Shown: positions 52,884-64,000 of the stretch, in pieces | Numbering within the stretch: position 1 is the first letter of the stretch | How the letters are laid out: the number at the start of each line of letters is the position of its first letter | Source: Vigna angularis | Taxonomy: Eukaryota > Streptophyta > Magnoliopsida > Fabales > Fabaceae | Assembly (NCBI RefSeq): GCF_016808095.1 | Contig: NC_068973.1 | Location: forward strand, 8,490,501-8,554,500 | Reading direction: 5' to 3' | DNA: 64,000 nucleotides | Notes under the pieces: model-generated | What the model was told of the DNA's origin: nothing | The model's database searches: none | What the model saw: the letters and a program-made list of their open reading frames with translations, nothing else | Program-made: the position numbers and the translations under genes

Positions 52884-55800
52884 TCAGCTTTGTTTGCCGG
52901 GTCTGGGAGGTCCAAAGTAGTTTGTTATCAATCCCATTAGAGAAAACCTGAGGTTCAGATTAACATCAAGTCAATAATTTTAAACTCAGGAAAACCTGTC
53001 GAAATTTATAATAGATGAAAATTGAGGACAAACTATTTTATGTTCACGTTGCCACAGAAGAATGAAGAAAAATAAAATGCTGCAAATCACATGTCTTTCT
53101 ATGTGTGCATGTAACTGCTAATATACTATCACTTGCTTTTTAGAATACTAAAGCAAGTTAAACCTTTGGAGAATTTCAGCCATACCCAAATCATATACTT
53201 CTAAAAAGGTGCAAGTAACCAAACTGTTGTGTTTAGTATATTAGTATGGTGGTATAAAAGATTAGATTCACCATTCTTACAGGCAAAATTCTTATCATAA
53301 AATATATATATCCAAAACCTTTGCCTCTATTCTATGTGTGCAGTGAAAAATCAAAACAGAACAAAAAAGGTTATTATGCAATGTATTTTTTGTGCGGGAA
53401 CAAGTTATCAAACTTTAGCAGTTTTTTGTCAACGTAAAATAACTCAGTAAACAACAATTTAACATTTTTCAATAACATTTTACAGATTATTTTCCGGGAC
53501 CTATCTTGAAGAGGATTTCCTGTCCATAGAGTTTTAAGGAGACTTGAACCTATAAGCCTAATTGATGAACCACAACTATGACGACACTTCCATCTAATGC
53601 TAGCTCCAAAGAAAAGCAAAATGACATTACTATCCTACCAGTTTCCTAAGCTCTATGGTTGCATTTATTCCAAAGAATGTTAAACTATTCTCCAAAAAAG
53701 CAAACAACACAACATCCTCAATATTTTAAACGAGTTTTCACAACATCTTTGGGGCATTTTTTCTTTCTCGAAAAGTACCATTCTCATGTTTTCATTGACT
53801 TTTAACCCTGTCATAATGGAAAGACATGCAGTTTTACCATGACATGGGAATGCAAGTAATTTTCTACCCGACTATTGGCTTTCAGTCCCCACTTCTTTAT
53901 ACCGGACATTCTTTCTCCCATTATTTGAATTCTGAAAAACATTCCTAAAACTAGTAAACGCTATCCATATATACTCATTTATCCAGATGTAAAGTTACCT
54001 GTCTTATACTTCGACATTTCCGTCCAAAATCTCTATGTACTTCAAATACCCCCTTAAACATGTGCTCTCCATCTCTAACTACTGTTCTGTGTTGCTAGGT
54101 ATTTAGGCATGTCATGAGAGAAGTCTCAAACTTAGGAAACAAATTCAAGGGCCAGCCATTTTTTAAGTCAATCTTTAGTTGTATAAGCCTTAAATGTTAC
54201 ATAATTGAGACATCAGGGTTTATAGTAAGAACATGAAGAACTTGCACGCAGTACAACAGATACAAGCAGAACAAAAGAGAAAAACCTTGTAAGAGTTGAA
54301 ACATGCTTCAGAAAGTTTCAGGGACGTTACAAACCACATATAATATTGGTTACTTTTTAACAATCCATACACAAGAACATTGTTACTTGATAGGAATACC
54401 TACATAGTAAGCAGTTAAAAATAATGACCAAGATTACGATGCACTTAAATGATTTGGTCAGCAATCCTATAACTATTTCAGGTGAAGGAATCACCTGTGA
54501 GAAGTAGCTGTCCTATCTACTCGACTGAACAAGATTCAACATTTACTTAATCTATGATTGGGGCAAAGCATATACTCCACTAAAGTAAAAAATTCTGCAG
54601 TAAAAGGAATCTATTGAATGAAAAAGGTTGGGAGTGCCCTGAAGAATTGAAAGAAAAAAACCAGAAGCTTGTCTTCTGTATATAACGAGTAGAGGGAAAC
54701 AAAAATGACATTGAAAGAAGTTATGAAATAGGATCTCATGATGGATAAAATTCATGAAAATATGATTTTTTGATAAAGCCCAATAGGCTGTTATTCATAT
54801 AACCTATCTAGTGAAATAAGGTTGTCGTGTCCTTGTTGTTTGTTGAGGGCTATGTTTGGAAAGCTGGAAATAGGGTGAGCAATAGAGGATGAAAGGGAAA
54901 ACATACTTAAACACAGTTGTGGAGTTAAGTTACAGAAGGGGGCGGAATGGAAAGGGAGAAAATCCTAGTCCCGTTCCTTGACAAAAAAAAATAAGCAACC
55001 AAACAATAGATCAACATGTTCTATTCCATTATGAGCGATTCTTCTCCTTCTCTATAAAACACCCAAACATTTTATTAAGATGCATTTTGAATTGAATTGA
55101 AATGCATTGTAAAACATACATAATTAAAACATCTAAAATTTGTAATCAGTAAAATGAAAAAAGAAAAATGCAATTCATCATCCATGACTCGTTTGATAAA
55201 AAAAAGAAAAACTATGTTGTATTTTATTGTTTTAAAATATTTTTTGAAAATAATGTTCGATATTTATACACATTCTTACTCCCAAATAGCCTTTGAGTCT
55301 CAGACTCATTCTCTCTATGTCCAACCAATGAATTTTGGAATATCTCATGCTGATCCAATGGATTATAAAGCATGTGGGATGGTTGGTGGTTCACTATCCA
55401 TGGTGATCCGTCCTTTTAGTTTTATTTTAGAAGTAGATGGATTGGTGAGACGAATAAACGCTGACAAATTAATGTCATCAAGCGAACGGTTCAGATATCA
55501 GAGGCCAGATTAATGTAATCAATTAGCTTGTCGAACATTTAGAATTCTACATTAAACATCAATCCTCTCATTATGATCCAATCCCTAACAAAGGCTAATA
55601 TTGAGTGTCATCTATTTAGCAGGTTCCTGTCTTCAAGGATAATCGACACTGAACCTTATAAAAATAAAAGTTTCATTCGATTATACTACTGACACTTCTG
55701 GAACAAATGAGTAAAAGAATACTAACTTCCAAAAAAAGGAAGGGAAAGATCCTTACTGCCGATTTCAATTTCCTATTCATCACGCCCTAAGCCTCCAAAT

Positions 55801-56420
55801 CTGACTTCGTTGATTTTGCCTACATTTTTTTCCTGATTCCGTACCCTTAAGAACGCATGTACCTATTATTTCGAGCCCTAAGTCTATATGTAATTCAGAA
55901 ACTTGAAAAAAAAAATATGAAACGGTGGAAAATACACTACCTCCCAAATCCAAGAACATTTATTCAACCTTTTGCTATGCTTCTATTTTAAAAGAACAGC
56001 TCACACAATCAGATCCACGAACAAATCACTTAAAATAAAAGAAAACGGGAATTCAAATAGAGGAAAACGAAGAAACTCACATCATAGCCATCATAACTTG
56101 TTTGAGATCGTTCTCGACATTCCGCATGTTCGCTACGGATTGCGCGCAGAATATGAGTGCCAGCCAGGAGCTCAGTTTGTACTGATTTCACAAATAACAC
56201 AATAAGAAAAAAGTGTTAACGCATCGAAACGAAAATTCTGCAGTGAGATCGATGGCGAAGAGGTGCTTCAAATACAAACCCTAAACATAACGCCGCCGAC
56301 GCCAAATATGACGGCGATGAATCCGGCGTAATCGATCGGCAGGTCCTGCGGTGCAATCTGCGGTGCCACGTAGGGTCTCGCCGCCGATGGCTGACGGGGA
56401 TCGTTAGTGTGCGATGACAT
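52884..56420 (-). CDS. PAT complex subunit Asterix (WDR83OS-type ER membrane protein)
   Basis: Asterix, with CCDC47, forms the PAT complex, an ER intramembrane chaperone for multi-span proteins. Three exons on the minus strand join in frame: 56,420-56,280 (47 codons), 56,181-56,081 and 52,947-52,884. Introns are about 98 bp and 3.1 kb, both GT-AG. The product is 101 residues (human about 106). It starts MSSHTNDPRQPSAARPY, followed by DLPIDYAGFIAVIFGVGGVM. Exon 2 encodes YKLSSWLALIFCAQSVANMR and NVENDLKQVMMAM. Exon 3 encodes FSLMGLITNYFGPPRPGKQS and TGA. Three hydrophobic segments lie at about 31-46, 52-66 and 79-94, and the conserved DPR and NYFGP parts are present. Nothing is broken. Confidence 0.93.
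52948..56080 (-). other. Large intron of the Asterix gene
   Basis: 3.1 kb of AT-rich sequence. The plus-strand frame at 55,154-55,513 (119 residues) has no motif I recognise, and I treat it as non-coding. Part of 53,420-53,530 matches 7,735-7,820. Confidence 0.6.
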
Positions 56421-56598
56421 CTCCGATTTCTCTCTTCGAAAGCCAGAGACAGGTGTTGACGAGTTTCTCAGTAAATTTTCTTTTACTTATTGTTTTAATA
56501 TTTATAGTGCGAAATCTGCAATATATAAAGGATTATATTACAAAAATTATTTCATTAATTAATCTGTAATTTTATCTCTTATCTTACCTATTAAAGAA

Positions 56599-56600
<2 letters not shown>

Positions 56601-56672
<72 letters not shown>
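56601..56672. repeat. (AT)n microsatellite, about 72 bp
   Basis: Pure AT dinucleotide run upstream of the Asterix gene, within about 200 bp of its start codon. Confidence 0.95.
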
Positions 56673-56674
<2 letters not shown>

Positions 56675-57419
56675 AGTATAATTATATTTATCAATATAAA
56701 TAATTTTATTTGTTAAATACTATAATAATTTTTTTAACTCAATTAACTATTTGTAATAAAAAAAATGTTTTTTTTAAAATGTTTATTTTATAAGTATTTT
56801 CTTGTGAATATTCTTTTATAAATTTAATAACATTTTTTTAATAATAATTAAAGAAAGTTAATTTTTATTTCTTTTATCGTAGTAACTAATTCTAAATATT
56901 GACAATTCTAATAAGAGCTATAAAAATATGATCATAATTTGTAAATATGTATTAATAAAAATAAAAATAAAAACTTAAAATTATATAATTAGTTGGATTA
57001 ATGTAAGAAAGATTTTATGTAAGTTAAATTTTTACTACATAATGGGATGAATAAGTTCTTTTAAAAGTTTTATAATTGTACAATTCTATAATATATTGAA
57101 CTTTTATTTTTAAACAATGATATGATAAGATTTTTCAATCTCCGGATAAAAAATCAAGTTCTTATAACAGTACAAATTTTGTTTTCATGCATCCCTTATG
57201 TTTGTTCGAGGTAATTTAAAAAGATAATTTATTTACTTAAAAATAAATAAAAAATGAACTAAAATAATTTGTTTGAATAACGTAATTAAAAATAAATTTA
57301 AATTTAAGAAATTTTGAAATGTAATTCAAATGAATAAAATAGAAAATTTTCAAATACCTTGAAAAGTATAAAAAATTTGAAATTCTACTCCTTTCCACTC
57401 TCTTACCATTCTGTTTGTG
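56673..57419. other. AT-rich intergenic DNA
   Basis: No gene or repeat recognised. The minus frame at 57,237-57,536 reads into the adjacent minisatellite. Confidence 0.45.
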
Positions 57420-57862
57420 ATGTTCGAGACAAGTCGACCTAAGACGAAGGTTGAGATGAGTTGACCTAGGATGAAAGTTGAACTGAGTTAGTTTGAAACG
57501 AAGATCGAGTTGAGTTGGTCTAGGACAAAAGGACAAGCTGAGTCAGCTTATGATGACGATTGAGACGAGTTAGGTAAAACTGACAATCGAGACGAGTTAG
57601 TCGAGTCGACGATCGAAACGAGTCTTCCAGATCGAAGGTCAAGTCAAGTCGGCCTGAGCTGAAGGTCAAAACGAGTCATCCTGGACCGAAGGTCGAGTCA
57701 AGTCAATTTAGGCTAAAGATTGAGCCAAGTTAGCATGTGCCTCACATGAGCTGGCCCCACTTAAATCTTCGGGAGTCGACCAGATCGAAAGTCGAGACGA
57801 GTCGTCCTAGATCGAAGGTCGAGCTAACTCAACTCAGGCTCAAGATAGAGTTGAGTTTGCCT
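57420..57862. repeat. Degenerate minisatellite (gatcgaaggtcgagacgagt type)
   Basis: About a dozen degenerate copies of a unit of about 30-36 bp built on cgaaggtcgagacgagtcg and variants. The composition is clearly GC-richer than its surroundings. Confidence 0.8.
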
Positions 57863-57944
57863 TAAATTCGAAATTAAATTGCCTTATTTTAATTTATTGT
57901 AATTATTGAAATTTTTCATCCAAACACAAGGTAATTGTTCTTTC

Positions 57945-58300
57945 TAAATGTTAAGAAAATGACTTTAAATCTAACTCAACCTTACCTGACTTCTAAAGTG
58001 AGGTTTGAACCCACTTATTACATGCCTTGTAAAGTGAGGTTTGCACCTGCTTATATATTGTAAATTGGGCTTATCACTAGTCAGTGTGGGACTTCAATCA
58101 CACCCTATCACGTCGAGACATATACATCTTGAACGTAAAACTAAATATTAATGGGTGGTACGACAATGACCCAATAGTGGGTGAAACAAAAAATTCAATA
58201 AGCAACAAACTTCACTATGATAAATTTTTACTCGGGATTATGATATCATGTTAAGAAGTAAACTTTAAATCTATCTCAACCATACAAAATTAACTTGTAA
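57945..58300. repeat. Dispersed legume-type repeat, two partial direct copies
   Basis: The phrases tgttaagaaaatgactttaa (57,948) and tgttaagaagtaaactttaa (58,249) begin two copies of a repeat that continues ctaactcaacc...gtgaggtttgcacc...tgtgggactt. The second copy is cut after about 50 bp by the CACTA element. The family is familiar from legume genomes, but I cannot name it. Confidence 0.6.
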
Positions 58301-59299
58301 CACTAGTGTAGTAAGAGGAAACGACAACGGTTACTTTCGCCAATAGGCAGCGGTTCCTGACCGAGGCATATCAAGGCGAGGCAAAAAGTCTCTGAACCGA
58401 GGCATAAAAGGGTAGGATTTTGCATCGGTTCAACGTTAACCGATGGAGTAGATGTTTTAATTTTTTTAATTTTTTTTCGCAGGACTTTATGCCTCGGTTC
58501 CCTCTGAACCGAGGCAGTAGAGTCCTTTTTTGTTTTTTTTTTCATCCGCCAGCCTTTCTGTTTCGGTTGTGACCTTAACCGAGGCCATAGGAGGTTTTCT
58601 GTCTCGGTTATGGTCTCAACCGAGGCATATTCCCCTATTTTTTTTTTTAAATCAGGTCTGTTTTTGTTACATTCCCAACTGCAGAAACAGACCTGCACAT
58701 AATTTTACAGCTAGAACAGTCCAAAATAACCCAGAAGCGTATATTTTGAATGAAAATTGTATTAAAACATAAATACATTCGATGTAATCATAAATCAACT
58801 TTTTAGAAGCATAAATCAATCCAATGTAATCATAAATCAACTTTGAAGCATAAATCAATGCAATGTACAAAGTTAAACTAATAATAATGTACAAAAGCAT
58901 AAAACAACTTAGAAACATAAACATAGAACTTACTATATCCTAATATCTACTACATACTATTATATAATTGAATGACATATTTAGCTAGTGTTTTCCTCAC
59001 GAGTTAAAGTGACTTCTCTAGAATTAGAGCAGTCATATTGAATCTCTGCATAAAACACAATGATTTTAATTAGTGTATATGAAATCTAAACTATAGAGAA
59101 AATAAAATTCAAACCTAAATATTACCGTTTGCCATTCACTGGTGTAATGTGCACGAGTAATGGTCATCATCCAAAACATGACGTAGTAACCACATTCATA
59201 TGACCCTGTTTGTCTATTATACTACAATATATCATCATAATTATAAAATGTTAAGTAACATCATTGGAATGGAAAAAAATGTAACAAAGTATGGACTAA

Positions 59300-59800
59300 A
59301 TACCAAACCTTAAGGGCAACCCATGCAAGCTTTTTAGCTGTAGCAGTAGATCTCCCAGATAACATCATATGTGTTGCAAGGGAACTATTAAAAAAACTTG
59401 TTTTAGCATACATTTATATAATAAAGAAAGTTGAAATATTGAGGTTCTTACCAATCTACTACATGTCTAAGAGGGCTGGGAGGAGACTTGTGCAATGAAC
59501 AAAACTAGATAGAAGTGTTCTCCGGTATGGAGATCACAAGTAGCTGACAATGTCGCTTGAAATTGGTAATAACTTAATTGTCATATACCAAAATTAATAA
59601 ATGAAACTTTAAAGTTAACAAACTTCACTTACCCAAGTATATACGGGAGAAAATATATCTCCTTCCCCATTTCAAAACAGGTGGTGATGTATGTTTGGAT
59701 ATCATCAAATTTATTTCTTTCATGAGTCATAGAAGGGTCAATAAACCCATATACATCATTGAACTCCTTCTTGTTACTGACATCAAACATATACCTAAAA
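59300..59800 (-). pseudogene. Ulp1-like (C48 peptidase) segment of the CACTA element
   Basis: On the minus strand, exon-like pieces encode MFDVSNKKEFNDVYGFIDPS and CFEMGKEIYFLPYI (59,795-59,615), then after a gtaagt...ag intron RHCQLLVISIPEN (about 59,550), then HKSPPSPLRHVVDW (about 59,450) and MLSGRSTATAKKLAWVALK (about 59,340). The FLPYI...RHxQLLVI order resembles the His-containing part of Ulp1-like domains carried by plant transposons. The catalytic His-Trp is His-Cys here. Recognition is from memory. Confidence 0.5.
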
Positions 59801-60189
59801 TGAAGAAATAATCTGATATAAGTAACTTGATAAAAAAGAATTATATAAAAAAGTTCTCATAAACTTACATCATCCACAGCTGAATGAGTGTAATAATAAT
59901 TTCTTCTCTCCCCGACACAAGTTCCCTAACATCTTGCTGATGCAAGTACAATGGGATCTAAGCTTCTCTTCCAAATGTTGTAGAATCCTACTGTACAATC
60001 ATCGGCGCATCTGAAATGATTTTAGCAAGCTCGTCTAACGCACCAAGAGGGTCGTCCTCAGATAAATGAGTCTTCTTCGGTGTAGGACTTCCCTCTTGAC
60101 CTATCTGTTGTTACATGAAAAAATGGTTATGTTATGATGTCAATTAGAAGTAAATATTAAAATTGAGAAGTATATAGTAGAAGTGTTTA

Positions 60190-61612
60190 CCGGGGGATCA
60201 GATACATCACCAACCAAATGTCTAGGCCAGGCGACGAAGGACTTAAAAGGATGGAGGGAAAAAAATTTCGTGCTGACACATGATGATGATAATGTCGCTT
60301 TGAAGTTCATCGAACTTTGTAGGATCGATGACTTTACTACAAATTGACGAGAAAAATGAGCACAATTGAGTTATGGTCTGCTTAACTTTTTTGGGCAAAA
60401 TTCCACGAATTGCCACCGGTAACAATTGTTGCATTAAGATGTGGCAATCGCGATACTTGAGTCCAACAGGCTTTAAGTCCTGCATTCACACTAAGCTCTT
60501 AATATTTGAAGAGTATCCTTGTGGTACCTTGATACTCTTTAAACAAAGACAAAAACTTATCTTCTCTTGTTTGGACATTGTGTAACATGCAGGGGGCAAA
60601 TAAGTACGTTTATCAATCTCTCTTGGTGCTAACTCTTCTCGGATCTTCATGTCAACCAAATCCAAACGCGCATTCATTCCATCTTTTGTTTTTCCCTGGA
60701 TGTTTAGTAGTGTACCAATCAAGCTACCACAAACATTATTCTCTATATGCATGACATCTATGGAATGTCTAACATCTAACTTTGACCAATATGAAAGATC
60801 AAAGAATATTGATTTCTTCTTCCAAGGGGTCGTTACAGAAGACTTCTTGGACGTTTTCCCAAATACATGATGTACTCTATTAACTTTTTCAAGAACTTCA
60901 AGTCCAGTAAGTGGAATGAGTGCATTGTTTTTCTCTTGTTCTCCATTGAATGTTTTCTTTAACCTTCGATATGGATGATTAGATTGTAAAAATCGCTGAG
61001 GACGCATATACATTGTCTTCCTTCCGTGTTTTAATTGTTGAGCTGCAGTGTTTTCTTCACATATAGGACATGCTTTATGACCCTTCGCATTGTACCCCGA
61101 CAAATTACCATAAGCTGAAAAGTCATTAATGGTGTAAAATAACATGGCATGCATCATGAACGTTTCTAAAGCAAAGGCATCAAATATTTCAACCCCATCA
61201 ACCCACAACAACTTCAAGTCTTCAACTAGTGGCCTGAGATAAACATTTATGTCATTTTCAGGCTGCTTTGGACCAGATATCAACATTGACAACATCATGT
61301 ACTTTCTTTTCATGCACAATCCAGGAGATAAGTTGTAAATTATAAGTATAACGAGCCAACAACTGTGATTGGTACTTAAATTACCAAAAGGGTTCATTCC
61401 ATCAGTAGATAAGCCAAACCTAAGATTTCTACACTCTTGACCAAATTGGGGGAATTCTTGATCAATATTTTTCCATTGCTTTGAATTAGCTGGATGACGA
61501 AGTATCCCATCAGTTGTTCTCTCATCTGCATGTCATCTTAGGTTTTTAGCGTCTATGGGATTTGTGAACAAACGCTTAAGTTTGGCCACGAGTGGAAGGT
61601 TGATGGACAAAT
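60190..61612 (-). pseudogene. TNP2-type CACTA transposase (Transposase_21), disrupted
   Basis: The minus-strand frame (61,530 down to 60,486) encodes LRFGLSTDGMNPFGNLST, LISGPKQPENDINVYLRPLV, YTINDFSAYGNLSGYNAKGH, a CPIC zinc-like pair and DVRHSIDVMHIENNVCGSLI, in the family order. From 60,485 the next frame continues HILMQQLLPVAIRGILPKKV. An in-frame TGA near 61,535 stands where the family has Trp (just before HADERTTDG), and a stop lies between the two frames at about 60,486. The N-terminus is cut off at 61,612. Not functional as it stands. Confidence 0.85.
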
Positions 61613-64000
61613 TTGTAAGCACCAAAATATGATGTCACAAACTTGTTTCACAATCGGCAAGTATGACCGAATCGTTCAAGTAATAAACTTGATAAGACCA
61701 AGTATCGTTCTTCCCAAAGGACTCACGGCCTAGTTTAGTTATGTGATTTGTTGATTAGCTAGGACTTACAAACGAAATATTTGGATTTTTATATGCAAGA
61801 CAAAAAATAAACATGTATGCATGAAGTTTGATCAATGGCAAAGACAAAAGATAAACACTTTCAATGGAATATATGAATGAATATGTTGTTGGGGGTCAAT
61901 TTCATCTCATCCACTCTCATACATTTTAGGAATTCAACATTCAAATCATCATTGTTAATGCCACTCTCTAAAGTACCATTCTAGATGGCTTCTCCCTAAT
62001 CACGAGTTCATACAATTCCTAGCATTCCTAATGATTAGTTCATAAGTGCAGGAGCTTAACGACAACCAATATAATATTGAGAGAAATTCCCCGGATCTAG
62101 ACTTCCCCGTACGTTCCCGTATCGACAAAACCAATGATCATGCATTGAATGAGTTAAACTATGCAAGCATTAAGCAAAGAGGAAAAACCCTAACTAATGA
62201 TGAAAGAAAGCATAAATCTTAGATTAAGATGCAAGCATAAATTCCATATATGAGAGCTTCAAGAGATTACATTAATTCCCCAACAAACATACAAGGTTTA
62301 GTTCACCATATTCATGGTGAACCTAGATGAATTACAATGAAAGAATGAAAGAATAAACCCTAAAAAGGTGAAGAGGTAGCCTGAGCATCCAAGATCCTCC
62401 TTCAAAGGGGTGGAAGAGAGAGTGTTTGCCTCGTTTCTGCCAAAGATGCCTAACCCTAGGAAACCCTAAGGCTTAAATACCATTCGTAAATTACAAAAAG
62501 TCAAGCCCAAGCCCATTAAAGTGCCGCTCAGCGGTGATTGCGCGTCTCGTTTTCTCCCCTCAGCGGCCATTTTGCCCCTCAGCGGACCTCCCGCAACCTC
62601 TTAAGTGCCGCTCAGCGGTAAAATTCCGTTGAGCGGTGACTTCGACTTCTTCTTTTTGCACTCTTCGATTCCTTTTCTGATTCTATCTCTCTCCTTCTTC
62701 ACTTCTTTCACTAAATTCACCTTAAAACCTGCACAAAAATACTGAAATCAAGCATAAACCTGTCCAGCTCTCTTATTTCTGAAAATATGGATAAAAGTAT
62801 GATTTCAAGCTAGTTTCTAAGTCTAAAGGTTGCTTTTAGTATCAATTTTAAGCATGAAAATAACAGTTTTTCAACTGTTATCACAACCCCAAACTTAGAA
62901 CTTTGCTTGTCCTCAAGCAAACAAAATGTAACTCAATCTCCAACCAATTCATATGATGGTTCACTCATTCAAAAATCCTCTTTTTCAAGATAAATAACAA
63001 CTTCACTCAAACTTATGACCAATAGTTCATTCAAGATGTGCACATGCTTTAGTGTTCACAAAGTCATTTAAATTCCAACAAATGCTATTTTTCATGAATG
63101 ATCAATCAATTAAGCATGGATGTTCATGTGCTTATGGAATATTTCCTCACTAGGTAAAGTGTTTCACTCAACACACAAGTGTATAAGAGGTAATCACTCA
63201 TTCACTCTACTATCACAATGTCACATGAATCAACTTTGCCTTTCATTTTACCACAATCAAAAACATTCACAAACATGCATCATCACAAGGACTTTTCAAT
63301 GGCTTATAATGTGGCTGGGCTAACAAGAAAATTGGTTTTTCTGGATCACAAAATCCTTGAGTTAAGAGAATCATAACAACACAATCATCTTATTCATACC
63401 CAACTTTCTTTTACCTTTGCATTTGCATTGAGCTTTACTTCTTTTTCTTTTCTCTTTGCATATTCTTACTTTTTAGCTCTTAGCTCAATGCTTTTCTTTT
63501 CATGTTTTCCCAACAACCCCAAACTTGAACATTTAACAATACCATACAAGATCCTCTACTTAACTCAAGGTAAAGATTTTCAATCAAAGGTTTTCAGTGT
63601 ATGTTCAAGGCTAAGGGTTCAAAGGATAGAACACAACGTGTTCTCTTTTAGTAGGCTAACTTTATGAATTTGGCCAATAAAAAGGGTTCCAACAAATGGG
63701 CTTGATCACATGATGCAAAACAAGCAATTGATTCAATCATAGAAAACCTGGGCAAAATCATTCATGCTTTCAAAGTAATAGCATTCAATCATACCAAAAA
63801 CTCTGGAGCTCAAAACCTCACATATAAGCTCATTCACATTTGACATACACATCCTGCTTAATCTCACAATCACAATCATGATATCATGCATTTGTTCACA
63901 AAGCTTGTGAATCACCTGTATAAGCATTTTAATGTGCACATCTATCTCAACATCAATCAATCAATAAGCATCATCAAGCAGTACTTATCACACAATCACA
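61613..64000. mobile_element. LTR-retrotransposon-like non-coding DNA running off the window
   Basis: The sequence starts at about 61,616 (tgtaagcacc) directly against the interrupted CACTA transposase. It contains agtatcgttcttcccaaagg, an aaccctaaaaaggtgaag leader-like part, clusters of ccgctcagcgg and cctcagcgg (62,520-62,640), and aaccccaaacttagaacttt with tgtcctcaagcaaac (62,883-62,915). These phrases recur in gypsy-type elements of Phaseoleae. No coding region is seen, so it may be one long LTR plus leader. The right end is outside the window. Confidence 0.5.

Larger units (their letters stand above)
58301..61612 (-). mobile_element. CACTA (En/Spm) transposon, right end missing
   Basis: The left terminus is CACTAGTGTAGTAAGAGG at 58,301, preceded by taa (putative 3 bp target duplicate). 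Subterminal inverted motifs (ccgaggcat and atgcctcgg forms, more than ten) fill 58,340-58,635. Transposase coding sequence on the minus strand runs from 61,610 to about 60,190, with further conserved exons to 59,320. The right terminus is not present: sequence changes at about 61,612 into LTR-element DNA. Confidence 0.8.

Noticed and set aside
53374..53619. 81-residue minus-strand frame as an Asterix exon
   Set aside because: The known protein is complete with the three exons described, and this frame is not needed and shows no similarity to the family.
55154..55513. 119-residue frame as an independent gene
   Set aside because: It lies in the Asterix intron on the opposite strand, has no recognised domain and starts in low-complexity sequence.

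Overview
This is nuclear DNA from a flowering plant, most likely a Phaseoleae legume such as Vigna or Phaseolus. The plant call rests on multi-exon genes with AT-rich introns, two intact housekeeping genes closest to plant orthologues, plant LTR retrotransposons, MULE and CACTA transposons, and a piece of chloroplast DNA. The genus is inferred from repeat families that look familiar and was not tested. Layout: 1-12.6 kb is AT-rich intergenic DNA with broken gene and retroelement fragments (a paladin-like exon with a stop codon, an unknown gene fragment, copia RT and gag remnants) and two copies (0.66-1.65 and 4.46-7.2 kb) of a duplicated non-coding segment. 12.6-44.8 kb is one gene for a DEAH-box spliceosomal helicase of the PRP2/DHX16/ESP3 type. 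It has 27 coding exons that join in frame into about 1,050 residues. Several introns hold transposons. The intron at 29,227-43,166 is about 13.9 kb and carries a repeat, a broken gypsy element with a full-length young copia element inside it, and a broken copia element with a gypsy element inside it. That last gypsy element appears to have replaced its polymerase region with an intronless host-gene fragment (possibly TITAN9-like). The last intron contains chloroplast-derived DNA (ycf2 pieces and trnI-CAU). 44.8-52.0 kb is intergenic and holds a 4,019 bp MULE with a perfect 9 bp target duplication and an internal inverted array of palindrome-bearing repeats, followed almost at once by a Pack-MULE-like element carrying a frameshifted ATL-type RING-H2 gene. 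52.9-56.4 kb (minus strand) is a complete three-exon gene for the 101-residue ER membrane protein Asterix (PAT complex). 56.6-64 kb holds an AT microsatellite, a degenerate minisatellite, a dispersed repeat, a CACTA transposon with a TNP2-type transposase and an Ulp1-like segment, and LTR-retrotransposon-like DNA that runs off the window. The two intact host genes are unrelated in function: one remodels the spliceosome, the other helps membrane-protein biogenesis at the ER. Everything else is transposon biology. No bacterial-type operon, CRISPR array or phage signal is present.
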